56,895 bases of DNA from Alphaproteobacteria bacterium (GTDB taxonomy: Bacteria > Pseudomonadota > Alphaproteobacteria > Acetobacterales > Acetobacteraceae). Shown here in pieces: positions 7,696-15,842 of the stretch. Made by a program: the position numbers and the translations under genes. Location: the NCBI GenBank assembly GCA_017307285.1, contig JAFKFI010000107.1, positions 1 to 56,895 of the forward strand. The letters are read 5' to 3'. The notes beneath the pieces are model-generated. The model ran no database searches, was not told where the DNA came from, and saw only the letters and a program-made list of their open reading frames with translations. How positions within the stretch are numbered: position 1 is the first letter of the stretch; each line of letters begins with the position of its first letter.

Positions 7696-9102
7696 TCAAG
7701 GAGCCCCGTGTTGCTTGATTCGCATTCCAAACGAGGCAACTGCGCCGATTAGAGAAACGATCGCAGCCCAAAGAAAGATCGAATTGTATGAACTTACCGA
7801 CGTCACGACGAGGAACGAACCTAGGACGCCAACGCCAGTCGGCCGGCCAAGATTGTGGAAGGTATTGAGAAGGCCAGAAGCATCCGCGATCTGGCCTTTG
7901 GAAACCGCACGAATGGCAGCAACTGTGGTGGGAGCCAGAGGTAGGCTCATCCCTATCCCCGTCAGCACGAGCGCAGCCAAGATTTGTGAGTACGGCGTCT
8001 GGGGCGAAAGGTTCGTGAGGAGCAGGAAGCCGGCTGCGACTAGCAGGAATCCGAGCACCGATGGAATCACGAGGCCCCATTTGTTCGTCAGATAACCGCC
8101 GACGTAAGAGAATACGATGGCGGTGATAGACGCTGGGATGACAGCAATGCTCGCCGGAATGATCTGGTATTTTTGAATGTAAAGCATGAAGAAGAGAACG
8201 AACATCATAACGGCGCACATCCCTACGCACACAATCCAAGTGGCGACGCTCGCGGCCATGTACGGCAAGTTCCTGAACAGCGAGAGGTTTAGGACAGGAG
8301 CGCGAACTGTTCTCTCAACCAGAACCAATAAGATCGAGATGACCACGAAGCCTCCATAGAGGAGCAGAGTGTTCGTGGATGTGGCACCAAAGATCCTCGT
8401 GCCGGCCATGGCCACCGCCAACAGCGAAAAGCTTGCCACCGTGAGGACGGAGCCGGTCCAGTCAAACGGTTGACTGCGTGTTGTTTGCTCCTCCTTCTTT
8501 AGCCACATCAAGCTTAGTATCCAGACAACGGCAGCAATCGGCACCAAGGCCCACGAAACCCATCGCCACCCCAGCCAGACCGTCAAAGGTCCCCCAACCG
8601 CCGGGGCCAGCACGGAGGCGCCGACGACGAATCCTCTCCACACGCCCAAGGCTGTCGCGGATTCCGGCGTATCGCTCGGATACACGTTTCCCAACAACTG
8701 CATGGAAACGACAAACACCATGCCGCCGCCAATGCCCTGAAGGAACCTGAACAAGAGAAGGCTCGCAATACTCCATGCCGCTCCGCTCAAAATTCCGAAC
8801 GCAGTGAAGATGACGAGACCGAGTGAGAAAAACAGCTTGTGCCCATACACATCGGCCAGCTTGGCTGCCGGTACGAGGACAGCGGCGAAGGTGATCATGT
8901 AGGCGATAAGCGTCCACACGATCGTTGGCGTTGTCCCGAGCGCAGCGGTCTCCGCAGGAAACTCGCGCATGATGGAGGGGACGGCGAGCGGCATGATTCC
9001 GCCGCTCAAATGCACGAGAAAACTACCGGCCGAGGTCAATCCCAAAACCATTAGACCGTTGGACCTCGATGCGTTTATTTCTTGCACTTGACCGACAGCC
9101 AT
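7696..9102 (-). CDS. MFS transporter, DHA2 (EmrB/QacA) family
   Basis: 468 aa with about fourteen hydrophobic helices, the layout of DHA2 drug:H+ antiporters. Family motifs are visible: LADVYGHKLFF (loop 2-3), RFLQGIGGGMVF (helix 4) and the helix 5 region SVLAPAVGGPLTVWLGWRW. Proton-driven export of lipophilic or cationic compounds across the inner membrane is expected. The ATG has GGAGAAGG directly upstream. MerR-type promoter D is 115 bp upstream, leaving a long leader that contains a candidate 39-codon leader frame. Confidence 0.9.
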   Translation of the reverse strand: MAVGQVQEINASRSNGLMVLGLTSAGSFLVHLSGGIMPLAVPSIMREFPAETAALGTTPTIVWTLIAYMITFAAVLVPAAKLADVYGHKLFFSLGLVIFTAFGILSGAAWSIASLLLFRFLQGIGGGMVFVVSMQLLGNVYPSDTPESATALGVWRGFVVGASVLAPAVGGPLTVWLGWRWVSWALVPIAAVVWILSLMWLKKEEQTTRSQPFDWTGSVLTVASFSLLAVAMAGTRIFGATSTNTLLLYGGFVVISILLVLVERTVRAPVLNLSLFRNLPYMAASVATWIVCVGMCAVMMFVLFFMLYIQKYQIIPASIAVIPASITAIVFSYVGGYLTNKWGLVIPSVLGFLLVAAGFLLLTNLSPQTPYSQILAALVLTGIGMSLPLAPTTVAAIRAVSKGQIADASGLLNTFHNLGRPTGVGVLGSFLVVTSVSSYNSIFLWAAIVSLIGAVASFGMRIKQHGAP

Positions 9103-9194
9103 TTCCTTCTCCTGATCGTCAGCGGCGGGATTAGGCCCAGCGGCACTCGGGCATTGGGCAGGGTCGACGAGCGCATCGAGGATCGGTCTCTCAT
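9075..9194 (-). CDS. Candidate 39-aa leader ORF overlapping the DHA2 start
   Basis: Small open frame starting at an ATG with a strong GAGGTGAG ribosome site (9198-9205), close to the transcription start expected from promoter D. It runs 28 bp into the DHA2 gene in another frame before stopping. The peptide is basic and has no known domain. Its only support is the ribosome site and position; it could couple translation to the exporter gene or be chance. Confidence 0.28.
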   Translation of the reverse strand: MRDRSSMRSSTLPNARVPLGLIPPLTIRRRKWLSVKCKK

Positions 9195-9215
9195 GATCTC
9201 ACCTCGACAGTGACA

Positions 9216-9247
9216 ATACTGGGGTCCGGACCGCGGTACGGAGTCAA
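9216..9247 (-). promoter_or_regulatory. MerR-type promoter D (DHA2 transporter)
   Basis: Minus strand: -35 TTGACT at 9242-9247, 20-bp spacer with CCGTACC-GC-GGTCCGG (nearly perfect dyad), -10 CAGTAT at 9216-9221. It reads toward the DHA2 MFS gene. Confidence 0.8.
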
Positions 9248-9398
9248 GGGACGATCGCAAAAGTCTTCGATCACCAGCTAGCGCGTAGGCCCGGACGGCC
9301 GCGACCGCTGGCTTTCGGGATCGTCTTGGATTGTGATCGTGCTTTCGATCCTTGATCCGGCGTTGGAAATGCCGGACATGCCACCGCCGCCAGTTAGC

Positions 9399-9860
9399 TC
9401 ACCCCGCCGCGGCCTTTGCCAGGTGCTTACGGCGCAGCCCGATCAGCGCTATGAAAAGCAGGATCATGCCTACGCCGGTAACGGGCCACATTATCGTGAT
9501 GTTCGTCGTGCCATACATGCCGTAGTAGAGAACGAGCCCTCCAACGAGCGCGATCAGCGCACCGAAGAGCGATCTTCGGATGGCAAGCCCGGCAATCATC
9601 AGGACGACGGAACCAAGCAGAATCTCTGGTCCAAACCGATTGACAATTGCAATCCACGCGGGCAAATGCGGGCCGGTACTCGATGCTGTTCCCGTCGTCG
9701 ACATTCCCGACATGTTCTGCATCGAGTCGGCGTTGGCGATTGCGGCAATTCCGGCGCCAGCCAGGCCAAGTGGGATCGCGAACATCCCTACAGTGCAAGC
9801 AATTGCGCCAGCGATGCCAAGCGTGCAACAAAGAGCCGTTACAAGTTTTCGTCCGTTCAT
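9399..9860 (-). CDS. Small four-helix membrane protein, MerT/MerF-like features
   Basis: 153 aa from the ATG at 9860, which follows GGAGGAG. About four membrane helices. Helix 1 carries a vicinal Cys pair (TALCCTLGIAGAIACTVG), as in MerT and MerF mercury importers, and a Met-rich loop follows (DSMQNMSGMS). The remainder does not match MerT clearly. It is the last gene of the HcnABC-like operon, 128 bp after the CcdA-like gene. A metal or thiol role is plausible from the Cys pair and context but not established. Confidence 0.75.
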   Translation of the reverse strand: MNGRKLVTALCCTLGIAGAIACTVGMFAIPLGLAGAGIAAIANADSMQNMSGMSTTGTASSTGPHLPAWIAIVNRFGPEILLGSVVLMIAGLAIRRSLFGALIALVGGLVLYYGMYGTTNITIMWPVTGVGMILLFIALIGLRRKHLAKAAAG

Positions 9861-9988
9861 TGTCTCCTCCTGCACGTAAGAACCAGTGTAGACCAGCCGA
9901 TTCGATCGCTCTTCGGCTCCGGAGAAGCGTTCTCGACGCTTACCCCGAGCGCTTGTTCCCGTGTGTGCACGTTTTCACCGCGCCTTGG

Positions 9989-10714
9989 CTACCCAAACAA
10001 CCCGCGACCAAGCGTCAAGAAATAGACACTCGCGACCACAATGAGTGCGCCAGCGCCTTTTCGAATGTAGGGTGCGGTTCTTCGGAAGGCCGAGGCGGAA
10101 TGCAGTTGGTCGCTGAACATACCCAGTGCCAAAACCGGTATGCTGCGGCCTACAGCGAATGCGGCTAGACTGACCGAACCCAAGACTAGACTGCCTTTTG
10201 CGGCTGCGACGGCTAGGACCGTGATCAGGATCGGCAGCGTGCATGGAGATCCGGCAAGACCGAAGGGTATGCCGAGCAAAAACGCGCCCGCTGCTCCGCC
10301 CGCCCTGAACCGCAACGGTAGTCGCATCCAATTCCAGCGCACCAGCCCCAGCATGTTCAGGCCCATCAGTAGCGTGACGAGCGGCAACCACTTCGCGATG
10401 CCGGGCGGCAGCAGCGTACGTCCCGAAAATGCGGTCACTGCACCAAGCGCGGTCAACGCGAGTACCATGCCGAGTACGAATGCCGAAGCTATGACGATGT
10501 CTCGATTCTGCTTGGCCCCATCGTCCTTCGGCCCGAACTGGCCGATCGCAGCGAGAGCACCCGCTGCGCCTTCGGGGCTGATGCCCGCGATCAGACCGCC
10601 GAGCGCGATCAGCGAAATGCTCGCCATGGAGAGCGTGCCCGCGGCCAGCAGGAGATCAACTTGTGTCGCGATCTGGCCCGCAACGCGAAACAGGAATTCG
10701 ATCATCAGCAACAC
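9989..10714 (-). CDS. CcdA/DsbD-like membrane protein
   Basis: 241 aa, about six membrane helices. The motif SPCTLPILITVLA in the second half corresponds to the helix of CcdA/DsbD proteins that carries the second redox cysteine, and IPFGLAGSPC resembles the helix break. The N-terminal half lacks the usual paired cysteine, so a classical two-Cys electron shuttle is uncertain. The family carries reducing equivalents across the membrane for cytochrome c maturation or periplasmic thiol reduction. The gene starts with GTG 6 bp after the preceding gene, within the HcnABC-like operon. Confidence 0.8.
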   Translation of the reverse strand: MLLMIEFLFRVAGQIATQVDLLLAAGTLSMASISLIALGGLIAGISPEGAAGALAAIGQFGPKDDGAKQNRDIVIASAFVLGMVLALTALGAVTAFSGRTLLPPGIAKWLPLVTLLMGLNMLGLVRWNWMRLPLRFRAGGAAGAFLLGIPFGLAGSPCTLPILITVLAVAAAKGSLVLGSVSLAAFAVGRSIPVLALGMFSDQLHSASAFRRTAPYIRKGAGALIVVASVYFLTLGRGLFG

Positions 10715-10720
10715 ACGTTC

Positions 10721-11182
10721 TCAGGATGTCCGTCTCACCACGTTTATTCCGGGCGTCAGCAGAATCCATGCAGGCTCGTGGCTGCCGTGATAGCCCATGC
10801 CATAAAACGGTTCTCGTACGAAGCTGCCGCTTGCGCGCACTGTCTGGCCGCGCAGCTCTTGCGGCATGTACACCATCGGGTCGGTCTGCACGAACAGCGT
10901 GCCGCTGGCATCTCGCAGGCGAACCCAGCATCCCATCGTCGAACCCTGATCGATCACCTGTCCCTCAATCGTGACATTGGCGTTAGGGTTTCGCGCGGCA
11001 AATGCGGCAGCCTCATGAATCGAAAGCGGTGGCTCCGCACTCTGGACAGGAGCGCCATAGCTACTGCTTAGCCCATTGGAGGCACTACCTAGTCCGGGCA
11101 GCTTAGCGTAATTCCAGATGCCATAGGCGATGAGCAATACGATTCCGAACACGACGCCGCCGACTGGAAAGCGCTTACGCAT
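10721..11182 (-). CDS. Membrane-anchored periplasmic protein, OB-fold-like
   Basis: 153 aa. An N-terminal hydrophobic anchor (GGVVFGIVLLIAYGIWNY) precedes a Ser/Gly-rich linker and a beta-rich domain, VTIEGQVIDQGSTMGCWVRL followed by a run ending LRGQTVRASGSFV, which has the look of a small OB fold (DUF4920-like). One Cys (GCW) is present. It lies 6 bp from the CcdA-like gene and may be its periplasmic partner. No function is assigned. Confidence 0.7.
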   Translation of the reverse strand: MRKRFPVGGVVFGIVLLIAYGIWNYAKLPGLGSASNGLSSSYGAPVQSAEPPLSIHEAAAFAARNPNANVTIEGQVIDQGSTMGCWVRLRDASGTLFVQTDPMVYMPQELRGQTVRASGSFVREPFYGMGYHGSHEPAWILLTPGINVVRRTS

Positions 11183-11195
11183 AAATGCTCTCTTA

Positions 11196-11432
11196 TTACC
11201 GGACGATCGCAGCCGCGTGCTTCAGGTGCGCCGGACTTCGGTCCGGTTGCAGGCACATCCAATGCACGAGCTCGAGATAAGCTCTTTCAAGGCGCCCTGG
11301 CTCATCTTCTCGGCTCGCGATGATCTCTAGGGCAGAGAGCAGGTGGTCAGCGACCGCGAAATCCCGCTCGCGGCACGCCCGCGTGAACGCCACCGATAGA
11401 TCATCGCCAAGGCTATGTTGTCTGACGTTCAT
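11196..11432 (-). CDS. Small conserved-looking cytosolic protein
   Basis: 78 aa, helical and soluble. Residues such as RACRERDFAVADHLLSALE and ERAYLELVHWMC look like a short helical-hairpin protein. Its ATG overlaps the stop of the preceding oxidoreductase gene by 4 bp, a strong sign of translational coupling. I do not recognise a family. Confidence 0.72.
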   Translation of the reverse strand: MNVRQHSLGDDLSVAFTRACRERDFAVADHLLSALEIIASREDEPGRLERAYLELVHWMCLQPDRSPAHLKHAAAIVR

Positions 11433-12700
11433 GATGGCTCTCCATTCGCAACGGCATGAGACCGATTGGGTTGGGGCGGGTGGTTGCTAAGCCGTTCCAC
11501 GGGGACCATAGGCGCCAACCGCGAGAGCAGGAACGGCTCGATCGGAAACGACAGCGGTGCGCCGCTCAGCAGCTCGGCGAGCAGAAGCCCAGTGAGCGGT
11601 GAGTTGAGGATCCCCGTCCGAAAATGTCCGCATGCATTGTAGTAGCCGGTGACACTTTCGATTGGGCCCAGGACGGGCAGCTCGTCTGGCGTCCCGGGCC
11701 GCAAGCCGGCCCAGACGCGCTTGACGTTGACCTGCTTGAGAAACGGCAAGGCGCGGATCGCTCCTGCTGCCAGGGTTTTTATGCCCGATCGCGTCACGCC
11801 GACGTCGAAGCCCACCTCCTCGGTCGTGCTGCCGATGATGATCTCGCCGTGGCGTTTCTGCGCGAGATAGCAGTCGGTGGTGGAGAGGCAGCTAGAGAGA
11901 ACGTCCGGGAGCGTTTCCGTCCCGATGATCTGTCCGCGCACCGGCTGCACTGGAAGATCGATGCCAACCATCCGCGCGATCTGCGGCGCCCAGGCGCCGG
12001 CGGCGTTGACCACGACGTCGCAGCGGATACGCTGCGCCGCAGTCTCGACGGCGACCACGCGTCCCTTCTCGACACGGACATTCGTCACCTCAGTATACGG
12101 CAGCAGTTCCGCCCCGAGCGCCCGCGCTGCGGCGCGATAGGCATCGGCCAGCCGGTAAGGGTTGACCTGATCATCGCCGTTGAAGCGGAGCGCGCCGCGA
12201 ACATTGCGGGTCACCGCGGGCTCGGCTCGTGCCAGCTCCTCGGGTGTCAGCCATTCGCTGAGCGAGCGTCCGCAAGGACAGTTTCGCCACAGCGGCCGGG
12301 CAAATGCTTCGTCGGCTTCGTCGTAGATCAGGTAGAGGAGCGACGTCCGCTCGAGCTCGATATCCAATCCGCCGGTCTCGCGAAGCTCTTCTGTCAAGGT
12401 CGGGAACATCGCGTTCGATTGCATGGCGAAATCGAGAAAGCTGCGGGGCAGTTGTGCGGGACCGTCGGCGCCCTCCGGCACAATGCCTTTCGCCAGTTGC
12501 GCCTTGTAGAAGATGACCCCGCATCCGAGACCGATCGATTCGCCGAGCGGCCATAACCCGCCGGCCGAGGCCGAAGTAGCCCGCCCGCGCTTTGGCTGAT
12601 CGATCAACGTGACCTGCAAGCCACGTTTCGCAGCGTAATACGCGACAGCGCAGCCAATGACGCCCCCACCCACGACGACGATGTCCGACGATTTCATCAC
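11429..12700 (-). CDS. FAD-dependent amino-acid dehydrogenase subunit, HcnC/DadA-like
   Basis: 423 aa D-amino-acid-oxidase-fold flavoprotein. The dinucleotide motif DIVVVGGGVIGCAVAYYAAK (residues 6-25) binds FAD; the C-terminal part has WAGLRPGTPDELPVLGP and GHFRTGILNSPLTG, typical of glycine oxidase/HcnC/opine oxidase B subunits. Homologues oxidise glycine (HcnC of hydrogen cyanide synthase), opines or hydroxyproline as part of three-subunit membrane complexes. The gene overlaps its neighbours by 4 bp on both sides and is co-operonic with HcnA- and HcnB-like genes. The substrate cannot be settled from sequence. Confidence 0.87.
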   Translation of the reverse strand: MMKSSDIVVVGGGVIGCAVAYYAAKRGLQVTLIDQPKRGRATSASAGGLWPLGESIGLGCGVIFYKAQLAKGIVPEGADGPAQLPRSFLDFAMQSNAMFPTLTEELRETGGLDIELERTSLLYLIYDEADEAFARPLWRNCPCGRSLSEWLTPEELARAEPAVTRNVRGALRFNGDDQVNPYRLADAYRAAARALGAELLPYTEVTNVRVEKGRVVAVETAAQRIRCDVVVNAAGAWAPQIARMVGIDLPVQPVRGQIIGTETLPDVLSSCLSTTDCYLAQKRHGEIIIGSTTEEVGFDVGVTRSGIKTLAAGAIRALPFLKQVNVKRVWAGLRPGTPDELPVLGPIESVTGYYNACGHFRTGILNSPLTGLLLAELLSGAPLSFPIEPFLLSRLAPMVPVERLSNHPPQPNRSHAVANGEPS

Positions 12701-13821
12701 GAAGCGCTCCCATGGATCGACGTCTTTCTCCCCAAACGGCGCATGGCGTTCCCGTGCCGCTTAATCACCCAGAGCGCCGCGGTGAGGACGAGGAATAGCG
12801 TTGTCAGGATCAGCGTGTAATCGACGCGGAAGTGGAAAGCAGAAAGCTGCCCGGCCTGAATCGCCGATGGCAGCCAGCCGAAAAGCTCGAAGAGATACGT
12901 GATGAAGACGGTCGAGCCGACCATGGACACGTAGAAGACGGCCAGGATGTAGGCTGTCGCCTTGGTTCCGAAATAACGACGCCACACGTTGAGGACCGGG
13001 ATCGTGATCAGGTCGGCGACGATGCAGCCGACCACGCCCGGGAATCCCACCCCACCGATCGCCAGGGCGGCGGCAAAGGGCACGATGCCGATCGAGCCGA
13101 TAAAGCTCAGCATGCCGACTACGACGCCGAGCGCCGCGTTCTCGATCACGGCGCGAAAACTCACGGGCGGCAGAAACAGCGTCGTCCAGACGCTCGCGGG
13201 CACCAGCGCGACGATGAAGCCGGCGGTAAGGAAGCCGAAGAACACACTCTTCCAAATGCGGTTGAGCGTACGGAAATAGCGATCGGCGATCCTCTGCCAG
13301 ACGCCAGCGTCCTTGAGTTGCCTCATGGCCGCCGGCGTCCCGCCGTCCTGCTCCTGGAGCCGGCGCCGCGCCAACTCGAAGGTGTGGACCGGGAGCGTGA
13401 GGCGCACGAGGAAAAACATGATGATGACGAGCATCACGCCGCTTAGGAACTCGGCGGCCAGGACGGCACCTCCAAGCAGGATGTAGATGAGCACGGAGAG
13501 CTCGAAGACGATGTTCGTCGCGGCGAGCGCAAAGGCGAAGGTACTCTCGGCCGAGGCGCCCTTCTTATAGAGCGCCTGGGCGATGGTGACCGCTCCGAAG
13601 GTGCACGCCGAACTCGCGGCTCCCGTCGCAGTGGCGACGCCGACTGTTTTCACATCGCGGCCGCCCAGGAGGCGCGCCATCTTCTCCTTGTCGACGAACA
13701 CGTCGATGGCGGCGGTTACCGCCACCCCGAAGAGGATCGACCACAAAGCTTTGTAAAAGAAGATGCCGCCAGTCGTTAGGCCATCCAGCAGCGCATGAAG
13801 CACGTCAAGGGAACCGTTCAT
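12697..13821 (-). CDS. PF03773-type permease (ArsP/YraQ-like)
   Basis: 374 aa, about eight to ten membrane helices in two halves separated by a charged loop near residue 160. The signature ATGAASSACTFGAVTIAQAL and the paired motif near GVGFPGVVGCIVADLITIPV resemble the DUF318/ArsP permease family, whose best-known member exports trivalent organoarsenicals. It sits between the HcnB- and HcnC-like genes with ATGA overlaps on both sides, so it must be made together with the dehydrogenase. It could export the product of the enzyme or bring in its substrate, or act on a metal complex. Confidence 0.85.
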   Translation of the reverse strand: MNGSLDVLHALLDGLTTGGIFFYKALWSILFGVAVTAAIDVFVDKEKMARLLGGRDVKTVGVATATGAASSACTFGAVTIAQALYKKGASAESTFAFALAATNIVFELSVLIYILLGGAVLAAEFLSGVMLVIIMFFLVRLTLPVHTFELARRRLQEQDGGTPAAMRQLKDAGVWQRIADRYFRTLNRIWKSVFFGFLTAGFIVALVPASVWTTLFLPPVSFRAVIENAALGVVVGMLSFIGSIGIVPFAAALAIGGVGFPGVVGCIVADLITIPVLNVWRRYFGTKATAYILAVFYVSMVGSTVFITYLFELFGWLPSAIQAGQLSAFHFRVDYTLILTTLFLVLTAALWVIKRHGNAMRRLGRKTSIHGSAS

Positions 13822-15278
13822 GGCACAAGCTCACCACTTATCGCACCGCGAGGATCGCCCGCCCCGTCCCCGATCTCAGCCATCCCGGCGAGTGCCCCGA
13901 GCGTTACCGGCTTCACCGGTAGCCGCGGATTGATCCGCCCCACCTGCTCGGGCGTTCGCCCCGTTGCGCGGCAGATATAAGGACCTATGGCCGGCGCACA
14001 GTTTCCCCCCTGGCAGGATCCCATCCCGAGGCGTGTGAACAGCTTGACCGCCTGGAGATCGCGCGCGCCTTGCTCGATCGCGGCTTCAACTTCGGCAAGT
14101 GCCACTTCCTCGCAGCGGCAGATGATCGTCTCGGGCGTCGCGAGTTCGTCCAGCCCGGGACGGAGGCGCGACATCTCGTCCAGCACCGCGCGCACGCGGA
14201 GAAGCGCCTTCAGCCGCGCGATGAACGGCGCCCGCCGCCGGTGCGCTTCGGCTTGGCTCAACAGGCCTGCTCGTTCGGCCGCGGTGATGCCGGCGATCCG
14301 GCCTTCCGCGATTGCGACCAGGGCCCCGCGAACGCCGGCGCCATCTCCCGCGGCGAACACACCGGACACCGTCGTCTCCATCTGTGGAGTGCGCACAGGG
14401 ACCCATCCGCCCACCTCGTGGACATATCGATGATCGCAACCGGCAAGTTGGGTCAGCTCGACATTGGGCACGAGGCCGAACCCAACAACGACGAGGTCGA
14501 CCTCGACCTGCTGTGCACGCTCCCGAATGGGGCTCCACGTCGCGGGATCGATCGGCCCGTACGTCACCGCCTCGACGCTGCTGTTGCCACGCGCTTGAAA
14601 GACCGTGTGGTTGAACCGAAGCGGGATGCCAGCGCGGCGCAGGCCGAGCCAATAATCAAAAGCATCCTTAAGAATGCTCCACTCGCCCCACGCCCTCACG
14701 AGGAACCGCGGCCACCAGGGATGCCGACCGGCTTCCAGCACGGCGACAACTTCGGTGCCCACGGTCCGCAGCTGGTTGGCGACGACGAGCGGGAGGGGGC
14801 CGGTCCCGGCGACGACGGCGCGGCGTCCCGGCCGCACCTGCATTGTCTTGATCAGCCGCTGTGCACCGCCAGCCGTCATGACCCCTGGGAGCGTCCAGCC
14901 GGGAAACGGGACGGAGCGCTCATGGGCGCCCGTCGCAAGGATCAGCTGATCAGCGCGGATGACGCCGGCGGTCTCCTCCCGGGCCCACACGATCTCTCGA
15001 TCCGGCGAAAGGCCAAGGACAGTGGTGTGCGGCAAAATCGTCACCCGCTCTGAATGCTCCCGCAGCTCGGCACGCAAGGCTTCGCCGCGGCGATAATCCT
15101 TTCCCAGAGCGGACGCGTCGCGAACGGAAAAGGCTTCGGGGATTTGCCGGTAGATCTGGCCGCCGAAGCCGGGCGCCTCGTCGATGAGCGCGCACGATAG
15201 CCCGGCGCGCGCTGCCTCGATCGCGGCCGCCATACCGGCCGGCCCGCCGCCGATGATCACAAGCGGTGATCGGGTCAT
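13818..15278 (-). CDS. FAD/NAD(P)-binding dehydrogenase subunit with BFD-like Fe-S domain, HcnB-like
   Basis: 486 aa. The FAD motif is VIIGGGPAGMAAAIEAARAG near the N-terminus, with a second dinucleotide fold at AVVAGTGPLPLVVANQL and the ATG-containing motif LILATGAHER. The C-terminal domain has CRCEEV and GMGSCQGGNC, the four-cysteine pattern of BFD-like [2Fe-2S] domains. This architecture is that of HcnB and opine/hydroxyproline dehydrogenase alpha subunits. It partners the small ferredoxin-like subunit (4-bp overlap upstream) and the HcnC-like flavoprotein. Electrons probably pass from the FAD subunits through the Fe-S centres to the respiratory chain. Confidence 0.88.
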   Translation of the reverse strand: MTRSPLVIIGGGPAGMAAAIEAARAGLSCALIDEAPGFGGQIYRQIPEAFSVRDASALGKDYRRGEALRAELREHSERVTILPHTTVLGLSPDREIVWAREETAGVIRADQLILATGAHERSVPFPGWTLPGVMTAGGAQRLIKTMQVRPGRRAVVAGTGPLPLVVANQLRTVGTEVVAVLEAGRHPWWPRFLVRAWGEWSILKDAFDYWLGLRRAGIPLRFNHTVFQARGNSSVEAVTYGPIDPATWSPIRERAQQVEVDLVVVGFGLVPNVELTQLAGCDHRYVHEVGGWVPVRTPQMETTVSGVFAAGDGAGVRGALVAIAEGRIAGITAAERAGLLSQAEAHRRRAPFIARLKALLRVRAVLDEMSRLRPGLDELATPETIICRCEEVALAEVEAAIEQGARDLQAVKLFTRLGMGSCQGGNCAPAIGPYICRATGRTPEQVGRINPRLPVKPVTLGALAGMAEIGDGAGDPRGAISGELVP

Positions 15279-15598
15279 GGCGTCATCTGCCAGCGCCCGT
15301 CGCCGGTTTGCGACTCGACGCGCATGCCAGGCCGCACCTCGATTTGGCAGGTGCGCACGTTCGGGCGACCGTCGACCGTCATCACGCAGTCAAAGCAGAC
15401 GCCGATGCCGCAATAAAGGCCACGCGGCGCGGACCGGCGGGACGTGCGCCGCAATTCACGTCTACCTGCCGCGAGCAGCGCCGCTGCGACCGTCTCGCCG
15501 GCGAATGCAGGAACCTGCTGACCGTCAACGACGATCTCGATCGGTGTGCCGCGATCAAACGCGCGATGAAACCGCCACGAGCCGTTCACTGTCTCCAT
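15275..15598 (-). CDS. [2Fe-2S] ferredoxin-like subunit, HcnA-like
   Basis: About 107 aa from the ATG at 15598 (METVNG). The motif CGIGVCFDC plus a downstream VRTC gives the four ligands of a plant-type [2Fe-2S] cluster, exactly as in HcnA and opine oxidase small subunits. An upstream ATG at 15661 (MQERRS) is in frame but would be essentially leaderless, and the frame beyond that crosses promoter E and is not coding. It is the first gene of a run in which each gene overlaps the next by ATGA: HcnA-like, HcnB-like, permease, HcnC-like. Confidence 0.87.
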   Translation of the reverse strand: METVNGSWRFHRAFDRGTPIEIVVDGQQVPAFAGETVAAALLAAGRRELRRTSRRSAPRGLYCGIGVCFDCVMTVDGRPNVRTCQIEVRPGMRVESQTGDGRWQMTP

Positions 15599-15668
15599 CG
15601 GGATACTCTTGGATTGTGTTGCTCCATCGACTTCGTCCGAAACGCTTCGCCGCTCTTGCATACCCCGC

Positions 15669-15700
15669 ACGCTACCCGGCAGACCGCGGTACGGGGTCAA
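15669..15700 (-). promoter_or_regulatory. MerR-type promoter E (HcnABC-like operon)
   Basis: Minus strand: -35 TTGACC at 15695-15700, 20-bp spacer containing CCGTAC-CGCG-GTCTGC, -10 TAGCGT at 15669-15674. It is back to back with promoter F; the two -35 boxes are about 70 bp apart, so one regulator could control both directions. Confidence 0.75.
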
Positions 15701-15770
15701 GGGAAAAAACGACGTCTCGCTTGGATCTTTCGCCGCTGGGCCGGGTGCGGTAAGCAATCCGTCCTGTTCC

Positions 15771-15802
15771 TTGACTCCGGACCGCGGTACGGGGTGTAGC
15801 GC
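15771..15802 (+). promoter_or_regulatory. MerR-type promoter F (CcdA-like gene)
   Basis: Plus strand: -35 TTGACT at 15771-15776, 20-bp spacer with CCGGACC-GC-GGTACGG, -10 TAGCGC at 15797-15802 (weak). It lies 40 bp before the ATG of the CcdA-like gene and is the only one of the eight sites that reads on the plus strand. Confidence 0.77.
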
Positions 15803-15842
15803 TTGTGCGCGAGCCTCCGCTCACGGAGATGAAGGATGGTAC

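Noticed and set aside
15599..15757. Extension of the HcnA-like frame upstream
   Set aside because: Promoter E lies inside it, so the upstream codons would not be transcribed; the ATG at 15598 gives the normal family length.
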